A stretch of 20,370 nucleotides of DNA from JBDHDH01 sp039591615 (GTDB taxonomy: Bacteria; Gemmatimonadota; Gemmatimonadetes; Gemmatimonadales; GWC2-71-9). The stretch spans positions 1 through 20,370 of the forward strand of contig JBDHDH010000092.1 in NCBI GenBank assembly GCA_039591615.1, given 5' to 3'. Below are positions 14,005 through 20,370 of this stretch, in pieces. Position 1 is the first letter of the stretch; each line of letters starts with the position of its first letter. The translations under genes and the position numbers were made by a program. A model generated the notes under the pieces. It had not been told where the DNA came from, ran no database searches, and saw only the letters and a program-made list of their open reading frames with translations.

Positions 14005-15021
14005 GTGCAGGCTGATCCCGCCAGAGTAGAAGACCGCGACGTCCAACTGCTCGATCGCCTGTCCGGCGCAAAAGCCCAGCTCATGGAGCAGATTCGGCAT
14101 CGCATTGTCGGCCAGGAAGAGGTCCTGGAGGGCATCCTCACAGCCATCGTCTCCGGTGGGCATGCCCTCCTCGTCGGAGTGCCCGGGTTGGCGAAGACCC
14201 TCATGGTTTCCACTGTTGCCGAGGCCTTGCGGCTCGAGTTCGCGCGAATCCAATTCACGCCAGATCTGATGCCCAGCGACATCACGGGCACCGAGATCAT
14301 CGAAGAAGACCGAACGACGGGCAAGCGGGTCTTTCGTTTCGTTCACGGACCCGTATTCGCCAACGTCGTGCTGGCAGACGAGATCAATCGGGCGCCGCCG
14401 AAGACCCAGGCAGCGCTCCTCCAGGCGATGCAGGAGCACGAGGTGACGGCGGCCGGGCAGACGTTTCATCTTCCAGAGCCGTTCTTCGTGCTGGCCACAC
14501 AGAATCCCATCGAACAAGAGGGAACCTATCCACTGCCAGAGGCGCAGCTCGATCGGTTCATGTTCGAGCTTCGAGTTCAGTATCCCAGTCGCCTGGACGA
14601 GGAGCGGATCGTGGAGGAAACAACGAGCGATGAAGCGCGCCCCGTGGGAGAAGTGCTCGCTTCGGAGGAGATTCTCCAAATCCAGCATCTCGTGCGCCGG
14701 ATTCCCGCCCCGAAGCCGGTGGTGAAGGCAGCTGTCGCGCTCGCTCGCATGACCCGCCCCACCGAGGGCGATGCGCCGACTGTCGTGCGCGAATACGTCA
14801 GCTGGGGCGCGGGCCCACGCGCCTCGCAGTATCTGGTACTCGGCGCGAAGGCGAGGGCGGCCCTCGACGGCCGCCCCATGGCTGACTTGGACGATGTCGC
14901 TGACGTCGCGTTGCCCGTGCTGCGCCATCGAGTCGTCGTCAACTTCGCAGCTGAGGCGGCCGGTCGCTCCGCATCGGATGTTTGCGGTCAGCTCATTGAC
15001 GACAAGGCCTGGATGACGTGA
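14005..15021 (+). CDS. MoxR family AAA ATPase
   Basis: The 338-residue protein is a MoxR-type AAA+ ATPase, a chaperone-like class that helps mature or load metal into partner proteins. Walker A is GVPGLAKT (58-65), Walker B VVLADE (121-126) followed by INRAPPKTQAALLQAMQE, and the sensor-1 region is LATQNPIEQEGTYPLPEAQLDRF. The start is a GTG at 14005, with GGAGGAG ending 5 nt before it; this removes about 52 doubtful upstream residues and gives normal family length. MoxR genes are usually followed by a DUF58 and von Willebrand-type genes, but here the next gene is an N-formylglutamate amidohydrolase homologue, so its partner is unclear. Confidence 0.93.
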   Translation: MQADPARVEDRDVQLLDRLSGAKAQLMEQIRHRIVGQEEVLEGILTAIVSGGHALLVGVPGLAKTLMVSTVAEALRLEFARIQFTPDLMPSDITGTEIIEEDRTTGKRVFRFVHGPVFANVVLADEINRAPPKTQAALLQAMQEHEVTAAGQTFHLPEPFFVLATQNPIEQEGTYPLPEAQLDRFMFELRVQYPSRLDEERIVEETTSDEARPVGEVLASEEILQIQHLVRRIPAPKPVVKAAVALARMTRPTEGDAPTVVREYVSWGAGPRASQYLVLGAKARAALDGRPMADLDDVADVALPVLRHRVVVNFAAEAAGRSASDVCGQLIDDKAWMT

Positions 15022-15117
15022 CCCGACGAGCCCGGCCTCGGGCGCCCAATCCAGCGGTTTTCTCCCGGCGGAGCCGGCCGACGGCAGCTCATCACAAGTT
15101 TGGAGGAATTGGCCCGT

Positions 15118-15873
15118 ATGGCTTCCAGGCAAGGTCGTGTGGCCAGAGTGAAGCTGCACGCGTCAGAGCGCATCGTCGTGACCTGCGAGCACGCCTCGAA
15201 TGCGCTGCCGCGCGGGATCGGCCAGGTCGGAGCGTCGGCCGCAGCCCTGCGATCGCACGCCGCCTGGGACAGAGGCTCGCGGGAAGTCGCGTCGATTCTC
15301 GCGCACCGCCTCGGAGCCGCACACTTCGCCGGGCGCTACACTCGGCTCCTCGTGGACCTCAACCGGAGTAGAGGGAGCAAGAGTCTCATTCCGAAGGAAC
15401 GATCGGGTTACAGCATCGCCGGGAACCGCAAACTGAGCCGGAAGGACCGTGAAGAACGGATCGAGAAATACTACACGCCGTACCGCGAGGTCGTGGAGGC
15501 TGCCGTTCGCGAAGCATTGGCTGCGGAGGGCATGTGTCTCCATCTGAGCGTGCACACGTTCGTTCCCGCGCTCGATGACGAGGGACGGCACGCCGATGTC
15601 GGGGTCCTGTACGACCCGCGGCGGGCAAGAGAGCGAGGCTTCGCCGAGCGAATGCGGGACGCCCTGGTCGCGCTGAATGTGCCGACGCGGCTGAACTATC
15701 CTCACAGCGGAACGAGCGACGCGTTTACCACGCATCTCCGCGCGCGCTTCCCGAAGACGAGATACCTGGGGATCCAAATCGAGGTGAATCAGGATGCGCT
15801 GCGCACCAATCGAAGCGTCTGGCAGATGGGGCGCTTGATCACTGAAGCCGTGGCTGCAGCGATCGAGGTTTAG
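15118..15873 (+). CDS. N-formylglutamate amidohydrolase family protein
   Basis: The 251-residue protein shows the family motif CEHASNALP (23-31), then LLVDLNRS, LSVHTF, YPHSGTSDAFT and IQIEVNQD, conserved blocks around the zinc site of N-formylglutamate deformylase-like enzymes. In histidine breakdown these release formate and glutamate, but no hut genes are nearby and many homologues have other or unknown substrates. The ATG at 15118 is preceded by GGAGGA about 11 nt away; a TTG at 15100 in the same frame is less likely. The gene follows moxR by 96 bp, and its end overlaps the minus-strand glycosyltransferase end by 35 bp. Confidence 0.87.
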   Translation: MASRQGRVARVKLHASERIVVTCEHASNALPRGIGQVGASAAALRSHAAWDRGSREVASILAHRLGAAHFAGRYTRLLVDLNRSRGSKSLIPKERSGYSIAGNRKLSRKDREERIEKYYTPYREVVEAAVREALAAEGMCLHLSVHTFVPALDDEGRHADVGVLYDPRRARERGFAERMRDALVALNVPTRLNYPHSGTSDAFTTHLRARFPKTRYLGIQIEVNQDALRTNRSVWQMGRLITEAVAAAIEV

Positions 15874-16783
15874 GTCTCGCTGGCCCGGAACTATCCCGGC
15901 GCGCATCGACGGCGGAGTCCGGCGCATTGGGGACGAGACGCCCCGAGTCATCCACCGACGGCACCGTTCCTCCAAGCACGTCACGCAACCCAAACGTGTC
16001 TACCTCGAGGCGAGGCGGCGGCACTTCTCCGACCCACCGCCAGAGGAAGTCGGCCCGGTCCATCCGGGACTCGATGTCGGCCACATAGCGGCGATAGGAG
16101 GGCGTGTCGGTGCTCGGATTCCATCGGGTGGGCTGGGGAAGGCTCGCAGCTAGTAGGGCGGCTTCGTGTTCGGTGAGGCCACCCGGGGGCTTGCCGAAAT
16201 AAAGTCGCGCGGCCGCTGCGACGCCGTAGACCCCCGGCCCAAACTCCACGACGTTCAAGTAGAGCTCCAGGATTCGGTCTTTGGACAGATGTCGCTCGAG
16301 CTGACGGGTGAGGATGGCCTCCCTGAGTTTGCGGAGGGGATTTCGGGAGGGGGACAACCAGAGATTCTTGGCGAGTTGCTGCGTAATCGTGGACGCACCC
16401 CGGGGCGGCTGTCCCCCGAGGGCATCTCGAATCGCAGCCTTGATTTCCGAGGTCGAGAACCCGCGGTGTGTGAAGAACTCCATATCCTCCGCAGCGACGA
16501 CCGCGCGTTTCACGTGCGGGGATATGGCGTAGGCCGGCGCCCAACGCCACGCCACGTTATCGGACGTTCCCATGGCGCCTCGCCGGTCACGGTATCGGTC
16601 GATGAAAGCGGTCGTCTCGGGATTCTCGGTCTCGAGAGCCGCGACGTCGGGCCAGGCGAGCACCAGACGGAGCGCCATCAGGGCTGCTGCTACGACGAGA
16701 ACTGCAGCGGCCGCGCGGGAGACTGACCGGCTCACCAAACGGTACGCCACACCCGAGAATCGGTAGGCCCCCAGCAGACCCAA
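15839..16783 (-). CDS. mtgA: Monofunctional peptidoglycan glycosyltransferase (GT51)
   Basis: The protein of up to 314 residues has an N-terminal membrane helix (about 24-43) and one GT51 domain, which polymerises lipid II into glycan strands outside the cytoplasmic membrane. The catalytic motif AAEDMEFFTHRGF (97-109, Glu99) is present, then RGASTITQQLAKNLWL (128-143), RQLERHLSKDRILELYLN (160-177) and VYGVAAAARLYFGK. No transpeptidase domain follows; a Pro/Arg/Asp-rich tail of about 60 residues ends the protein and overlaps the amidohydrolase gene. The start is uncertain: a TTG at 16783 gives the full frame and a GTG at 16750 is an alternative; neither has a clear ribosome-binding site. Confidence 0.92.
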   Translation of the reverse strand: MGLLGAYRFSGVAYRLVSRSVSRAAAAVLVVAAALMALRLVLAWPDVAALETENPETTAFIDRYRDRRGAMGTSDNVAWRWAPAYAISPHVKRAVVAAEDMEFFTHRGFSTSEIKAAIRDALGGQPPRGASTITQQLAKNLWLSPSRNPLRKLREAILTRQLERHLSKDRILELYLNVVEFGPGVYGVAAAARLYFGKPPGGLTEHEAALLAASLPQPTRWNPSTDTPSYRRYVADIESRMDRADFLWRWVGEVPPPRLEVDTFGLRDVLGGTVPSVDDSGRLVPNAPDSAVDARRDSSGPARPKPRSLQPRLQ

Positions 16784-16993
16784 CGGGCATCAGCCCGGGA
16801 TGTCAACGAGGAGCAGACGCTCATTCTCACCAAATGCTCATCCCTCGAGCCACCCCGTCTGCGTGGCGGGTTTCTCTCGGAAGGTGAGAACCTGCCCTCC
16901 GGTCGGTCCGTTTGACAACCCTGGTGCCCCTGCCAAGAAGACGTCGACACTGGGTATCGCGTCCAACGACCAGCCCTCGTCTGGAGCATCGCT
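16784..16993 (-). other. Intergenic region with an 8-bp inverted repeat
   Basis: This 210-bp gap between the MarR gene and mtgA (both minus) contains TTCTCACC (16824-16831) and GGTGAGAA (16883-16890), a perfect inverted repeat 51 nt apart. A shorter GCCAC/GTGGC hairpin lies inside it. It may hold the mtgA promoter or a terminator for the MarR gene. No convincing gene is seen. Confidence 0.4.
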
Positions 16994-17467
16994 TCAGTGG
17001 TCAGCAGACCCCAAGGAGCGGTCGGTTCGGCCAAGGTGGATGAGCGTGTTTAGAGAATGCCGGAGCGATTCGGCACCGCCAGGCGAAAGGGCCTCTTCGA
17101 CTCGGTGGTCGAGGTCGGCCAGAACATCGTCGGCCACCCCGCGGAACTTCGTCGCCCGCGCCGAGAGATAAATCCGGTATGCCCTCCCATCCTCCGCGTC
17201 ACGGATGCGTCGCACCAATCCCTTGTCGCGCATGTCCCGGATGAGAGTGGTCAACGTCTGCTTGCTCAACCGTGTCCGACCGGCGAGCTCACCCATTTGG
17301 AGGCCCTCCTCCTCGAAAAGGGCGAGAAGGATGGACCCATAGGCGGGGCGCACGTCTTGGAAACCAGCTCGGGCAAACCCCTCGTAAAGCATTTGGTTCC
17401 AATGCCGTAGCGCCCTGGCAAGTAGGAAAGCCAGGTTCGTGGTTCTCGCACGATTCCGCGGATGCAT
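16994..17467 (-). CDS. MarR family transcriptional regulator
   Basis: The 157-residue protein fits the MarR family: an N-terminal dimer helix (AFLLARALRHWNQMLYEGF), then the winged helix-turn-helix with LQMGELAGRTRLSKQTLTTLIRDM as the recognition part, and the wing RIRDAEDGRAYRIYLSARA. The DxR-type wing motif DAEDGRAYRI is typical of MarR. MarR proteins usually repress their own promoter and a neighbouring gene and release DNA on binding small phenolic or oxidant ligands. The divergent neighbour is a NUDIX hydrolase, a possible target. Palindromes lie directly upstream of the start. The ligand is unknown. Confidence 0.92.
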   Translation of the reverse strand: MHPRNRARTTNLAFLLARALRHWNQMLYEGFARAGFQDVRPAYGSILLALFEEEGLQMGELAGRTRLSKQTLTTLIRDMRDKGLVRRIRDAEDGRAYRIYLSARATKFRGVADDVLADLDHRVEEALSPGGAESLRHSLNTLIHLGRTDRSLGSADH

Positions 17468-17470
17468 GAT

Positions 17471-17501
17471 ATCTAGTCAGATCTCGTACTAATAACAGTA
17501 C
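17471..17501. promoter_or_regulatory. Candidate MarR operator palindromes
   Basis: Two inverted repeats lie just upstream of the MarR start: ATCT-AGTC-AGAT (17471-17482) and GTACT-AATAAC-AGTAC (17486-17501). The patch is AT-rich, unlike its surroundings. Position and symmetry suit autoregulation by a MarR dimer, but binding is inferred. Confidence 0.5.
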
Positions 17502-17673
17502 TATATAGGACAAAATTCGCTAGAGGCGGTTGGCCAACTCTGGCAGGTCCGCCCCCACGCCCGTGACTCGACGCTGCAGCTGCTGGAGAACATCTCGGCT
17601 CGCATCCCCACGCAGGGTTGTATCGAGAGGCACCGTCGCCCTATCGTTCCCGCGAAATCCATGAGCGGCCGAC
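17502..17673. other. MarR-NUDIX divergent intergenic region
   Basis: This stretch completes the 206-bp gap between the two divergent genes. TATATAGGAC next to the palindromes may be part of a promoter in either direction. No gene is credible here, and the NUDIX start lacks a ribosome-binding site. Confidence 0.35.
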
Positions 17674-18186
17674 ATGACCTCGTTTGAAGGGACCCTCTAC
17701 CGAGCACTGGGCGACGTCGACTGGGAGAACTGGACGCCCATAGAGCGAGCGACTCTGCTATTTGTCGTTCGTGACGGGCACATCCTGCTCATTCACAAGA
17801 AGCGCGGCATCGGTGCCGGCAAGGTCAACGGCCCCGGGGGCAGGATCGATCCCGGAGAGTCGGCCTACGATGGCGCGATTCGGGAGGTCTGTGAGGAATT
17901 GTACGTGACCCCTACTGGGGTACGCCAGATCGGAGAGCTGAAGTTCCAGTTTACAGATGGTCACTCTATCCTCTGCTACGTGTTTACCGCCACCGGTTGT
18001 GACGGGGACCCTGTGGATACCGAAGAAGCGACCCCGCTGTGGACCCCGATCGATCAGATTCCCTTCGAGCTCATGTGGGACGATGACCGCATCTGGATGC
18101 CGCTGATGTTGAAGGGAGTTCCGTTCAAAGGACGGGCGCTGTTTCACGGCGAGCAGATGCTCGGGCACGAAATCACCGCGATGTGA
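17674..18186 (+). CDS. NUDIX hydrolase, MTH1-like 8-oxo-dGTP diphosphatase type
   Basis: The 170-residue protein has a complete Nudix box, G56-x5-E62-x7-R70-E71-x2-E74-E75 in GRIDPGESAYDGAIREVCEE, which binds Mg and cleaves nucleoside diphosphate derivatives. Around it the sequence resembles animal MTH1 (NUDT1): HKKRGIGAGKVNGPGGRI before the box, and the C-terminal MWDDDRIWMPLMLKGVPFKGRALF, close to the MTH1 region that recognises oxidised purines. Removal of 8-oxo-dGTP from the nucleotide pool is therefore the likely role, by resemblance only. It is divergent from a MarR regulator, a class that often senses oxidants. The ATG at 17674 has no clear ribosome-binding site. Confidence 0.9.
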   Translation: MTSFEGTLYRALGDVDWENWTPIERATLLFVVRDGHILLIHKKRGIGAGKVNGPGGRIDPGESAYDGAIREVCEELYVTPTGVRQIGELKFQFTDGHSILCYVFTATGCDGDPVDTEEATPLWTPIDQIPFELMWDDDRIWMPLMLKGVPFKGRALFHGEQMLGHEITAM

Positions 18187-18466
18187 GACCCGAGGTTCGC
18201 TGGAAGCAGCGTGCTCTCGACTCGACCATCTCGCCCCTGGGCCCAGCAGGAAGTGCGGGCCGTCGCGCTCATGCTACACAGGTCCGGCCGCGCCTCAAGG
18301 CGGCGGCCGAGTAGCCGACCCAGTGCCTAGCGGATAACGTTTGTTGAAACTGCCGCGCTAGACGCTGGCGTTCTCTCCACCCACGAGGCGCTAGCCTAAA
18401 GAATGACAACGTGTTGAAACCGCGTTGACACCTCTGTTCAGATTGCACCACTCCAGGACGCGCCCC
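18187..18466 (+). promoter_or_regulatory. Region upstream of SARP-type gene: hairpins and phased repeats
   Basis: The first part of this 280-bp gap holds GC hairpins that could end NUDIX transcription: CGCTG-GAAG-CAGCG (18198-18211), and a longer stem GGCCGCGCC-TCAA-GGCGGCGGCC with one bulge (18286-18308). Neither has a T run. The second part holds repeats: GTTGAAAC at 18343-18350 and 18413-18420, and GTTGACAC at 18424-18431. TTGACA at 18425 or TTGAAA at 18414 could also serve as a -35 element; the -10 is unclear. Confidence 0.5.
18413..18431 (+). repeat. 11-bp phased direct repeat, candidate SARP site
   Basis: GTTGAAAC and GTTGACAC are spaced exactly 11 bp start to start, one helical turn. 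SARP regulators are known to bind heptamer direct repeats with this period. A weaker match, AATGACAA, lies one further turn upstream (18402). A second full copy of AACGT-GTTGAAAC-CGCG with small insertions occurs at 18336-18357. Confidence 0.55.
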
Positions 18467-20370
18467 ATGTCTTCTCTTCACCTGCAGCTTTTCGGCACAC
18501 CGGAACTTCGGCAGCGTAGCCGATCGATTCGCATGCGGACCCGCAAGCATCTTGCGCTTCTCCTCTACCTGGCGCTCGAGGGTACCAAGCGGCCCGTCTC
18601 ACGCGAGCTCTTGATCGAGTTGTTGTGGCCAAACCTGCCCCCGGCGGGAGGTCGTCATTCGCTGTCGCAGGGACTCAGCGTCATTCGTCGCCTGCTGGGC
18701 GGGTATGCGGTGACTAGGGCGAAGGAAGCGGTGATGCTGACATGCTCCGTCACCACCGATCTCGATCTGCTGGGTTCGAACGGATCGGATCTGACGGAGC
18801 TCGACCAGCCTCTCAAGGGAATCGACACATGCGCCGGGCCGGCGTTCGCGCATTGGGTGGAGGCGACGCGGCAGCGCCTACGCCGCGTCGCGCAAGAGCG
18901 GCTTGCCACGGAGCTTGCGACGGCCAGATCGGACGGAGACGTAGCCAAGGTCCACGAACGCGCGGCGCTGCTCTATCAGGTGGATCCCCTGTCCGATGCC
19001 GCTGCCCAGGCGCTGGCGGAACGTCAGTTGCTCGGTGGCGACCGGGTTGGCGCCATCCAGTTACTGCGCCGGCACGCGCGGCGAACCCAGACGGACGTGG
19101 GGTGCCAGGCAAGTGCCGAGATTCTCTCGCGGTTGCGGCAGTTGGAGCGGGGACGGGGCGAGGGCGGAGCGGATTGCAGCACGGCGGAGCCGGCAAGGCT
19201 CATTGCTCGGGAATCAGAGGTTGCCCGCCTTGAAGCACTGTGGTCCGGGATGGCACCTCGTGGGTTGCTCACGTGTGTGGTGACGGGCCCGGCGGGAATC
19301 GGCAAGAGCACACTGGTGCGGTGCTTTGCGGCTTCTGTAGCGTCGAGGGGTTGGCCGGTCTTCTCGGTTGCGTGTCAGGAGATCGGTCGCACCATTCCGT
19401 TTGCCGCCGTCTCGGATTTCATCTACGCTCTCGCGGCCGACCCGGCGATCAGCGGTACCGATCCCGTCTGGCTTTCGGAGGTAAGCCGGGTGACACCCGG
19501 CATCAAGTCACTCTATCCTGGCGTGCCTGATCCTCCCCCTGTCCCGGCCGAATCGGTCCGAATTCGAGTAGCGGAGTCGATCAGTCGAGTGCTCGAGGTT
19601 CTAGCGGATGGCGGCCCCACCCTTCTGGTCTTCGATGACGTACAGAACATGGATCCCGCGACACGCGATGTCTTACACGTCTTGCTGCGGCGCTTGGAAG
19701 CTACTCCGACATTCTTGTTGGCTACGCTGCGACCGACCGATTCGCGGAGCTTCCGTTTCGCAGCAAGTCCGAGCTCCTCGGGGCTGGTGTGGCAACACAC
19801 CGTTCCACTCATTCCCTTCACCGCCGTGCAGGCAGAGGCTTTCCTCGCTACCCGACTGTCGGCCAGCGGGCCCATCGACCCGGTCATTCTTGACAAGGTC
19901 ATCGAACTCGCGGGGGGCAATCCGTATCTGCTCGAGATGCTGCTGATGGATTGGCAGCGGGATGGGGCACGCTCTTTGGTCATGGCCGAGGTCGAGGGGG
20001 ACGGTACCGACGCCCGTTGGCGACCACCGGACACGATGCGGAAGGCGTTCGAGCGTCAGTATCGGGACTTGTCGAGCACGGCGCAGCGATTTCTAGCGGT
20101 TCTCGCGGTGGCTGGAAAGAAGATCTCGCCCGCCGAGATTGGCGAGCTCGCTGCGCTCACCGGCCGCGAGATCGATCTCGCGGCAGTGGAAGTGCTCGAT
20201 CGCGGCATCGTGCGGGTGGACGGAACCTCGTTCGGTTTCAAGAACGAGATGCATCGTGCATTTGTCTACTTTGCCCTTTTGTCGGAAGACAGCCGCAAGT
20301 ACCATCACGCGCGGCTCGCTAAGGTACTCGAATCACGATCGGATGAACGCGATTTTCAACAAGCGTTGGA
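18467..20370 (+). CDS. SARP-like regulator fused to AAA ATPase, 3' end outside window
   Basis: The frame is open from the ATG at 18467 to the window edge, giving 634 residues without a stop. AGGA lies 8 nt before the ATG. Residues 1-95 form an OmpR-type winged helix as in SARP proteins (LHLQLFGTPELR, then RKHLALLLYLALEG and SRELLIELLWPNLPP). Residues about 96-225 are helical and resemble the BTAD domain (VDPLSDAAAQALAERQLLGG). From about 245 an AAA-type ATPase follows, with Walker A GPAGIGKS (274-281) and Walker B LLVFDD (386-391). GGNPYLLEML resembles a conserved STAND-type block. TPR-like repeats usually follow in such proteins and would lie outside. It is probably a large ligand- or partner-gated transcription activator; its targets are unknown. 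Confidence 0.9.
   Translation, partial: MSSLHLQLFGTPELRQRSRSIRMRTRKHLALLLYLALEGTKRPVSRELLIELLWPNLPPAGGRHSLSQGLSVIRRLLGGYAVTRAKEAVMLTCSVTTDLDLLGSNGSDLTELDQPLKGIDTCAGPAFAHWVEATRQRLRRVAQERLATELATARSDGDVAKVHERAALLYQVDPLSDAAAQALAERQLLGGDRVGAIQLLRRHARRTQTDVGCQASAEILSRLRQLERGRGEGGADCSTAEPARLIARESEVARLEALWSGMAPRGLLTCVVTGPAGIGKSTLVRCFAASVASRGWPVFSVACQEIGRTIPFAAVSDFIYALAADPAISGTDPVWLSEVSRVTPGIKSLYPGVPDPPPVPAESVRIRVAESISRVLEVLADGGPTLLVFDDVQNMDPATRDVLHVLLRRLEATPTFLLATLRPTDSRSFRFAASPSSSGLVWQHTVPLIPFTAVQAEAFLATRLSASGPIDPVILDKVIELAGGNPYLLEMLLMDWQRDGARSLVMAEVEGDGTDARWRPPDTMRKAFERQYRDLSSTAQRFLAVLAVAGKKISPAEIGELAALTGREIDLAAVEVLDRGIVRVDGTSFGFKNEMHRAFVYFALLSEDSRKYHHARLAKVLESRSDERDFQQAL

Noticed and set aside
13811..15159. 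Long minus-strand frame opposite moxR (448 codons)
   Set aside because: It mirrors the strong codon bias of moxR, has no recognisable domain, and would cross the atp/moxR control region.
16732..17034. Minus-strand frame of 100 codons between the MarR gene and mtgA
   Set aside because: It overlaps both neighbours, has no ribosome-binding site I can see and no recognisable sequence.
18336..18431. CRISPR-like repeats (GTTGAAAC blocks)
   Set aside because: The ending GAAAC is reminiscent of CRISPR repeats, but units are only about 8 bp, spacing is irregular (70 and 11 bp), and no cas gene is present.

Overview
The window is GC-rich, densely packed bacterial chromosome with no tRNA, rRNA, insertion sequence, integrase or CRISPR array that I can see. 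Several traits suggest a Gemmatimonadota-like or neighbouring deep-branching environmental bacterium: a SARP-type regulator fused to an AAA ATPase, DUF885 and TPM/LemA proteins, many ATGA/GTGA/TTGA gene overlaps, and GTG/TTG starts. This assignment is inference; no marker gene such as 16S rRNA is present. Twenty-four protein genes are supported, two of them cut by the window edges. Many starts were moved from the longest open frame using ribosome-binding sites, stop/start overlaps or family length.

Left arm (1-5913, all minus strand, transcribed right to left): a 4Fe-4S polyferredoxin, a cupin of the type II phosphomannose isomerase kind, a sugar-phosphate nucleotidyltransferase, a SixA-like phosphohistidine phosphatase, a LeuA-like DRE-TIM condensing enzyme, a DUF885 protein (GTGA overlap with the LeuA-like gene), and the 5' part of a small protein resembling the cory-CC-star family. 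Tight spacing suggests one or two operons. Across a 260-bp divergent region lies a plus-strand radical SAM protein (PflX/COG1313 type). It is followed by a TPM-domain protein, a degenerate nucleotidyltransferase-like protein and a LemA lipoprotein, then a membrane diguanylate cyclase with an intact active site and I-site.

Centre (10680-13768, minus strand): an ATP synthase membrane-sector operon, atpZ - atpI-like - atpB - atpE - atpF - atpH. It stops after the delta subunit. The genes for alpha, gamma, beta and epsilon are not downstream, because the convergent diguanylate cyclase ends 3 bp away, so the F1 core must be elsewhere. A near-perfect Rex-type palindrome (13790-13807) sits inside the predicted promoter of this operon, which suggests control by the NADH/NAD+ ratio. 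The 217-nt atpB-atpE gap holds three strong hairpins.

Right arm: a MoxR AAA ATPase and an N-formylglutamate amidohydrolase-family protein (plus). A monofunctional peptidoglycan glycosyltransferase (minus) overlaps the latter tail to tail by 35 bp. Next come a MarR regulator (minus) with palindromes at its promoter, a divergent MTH1-like NUDIX hydrolase (plus), and the first 634 codons of a SARP/AAA regulator (plus). Upstream of that regulator are GTTGAAAC-type repeats, two of them exactly 11 bp apart.

I did not find a clearly new multi-gene system such as a defence island. The best leads are regulatory: the Rex-like box on a split atp operon, the structured atpB-atpE spacer, and the phased repeats upstream of the SARP-type gene.
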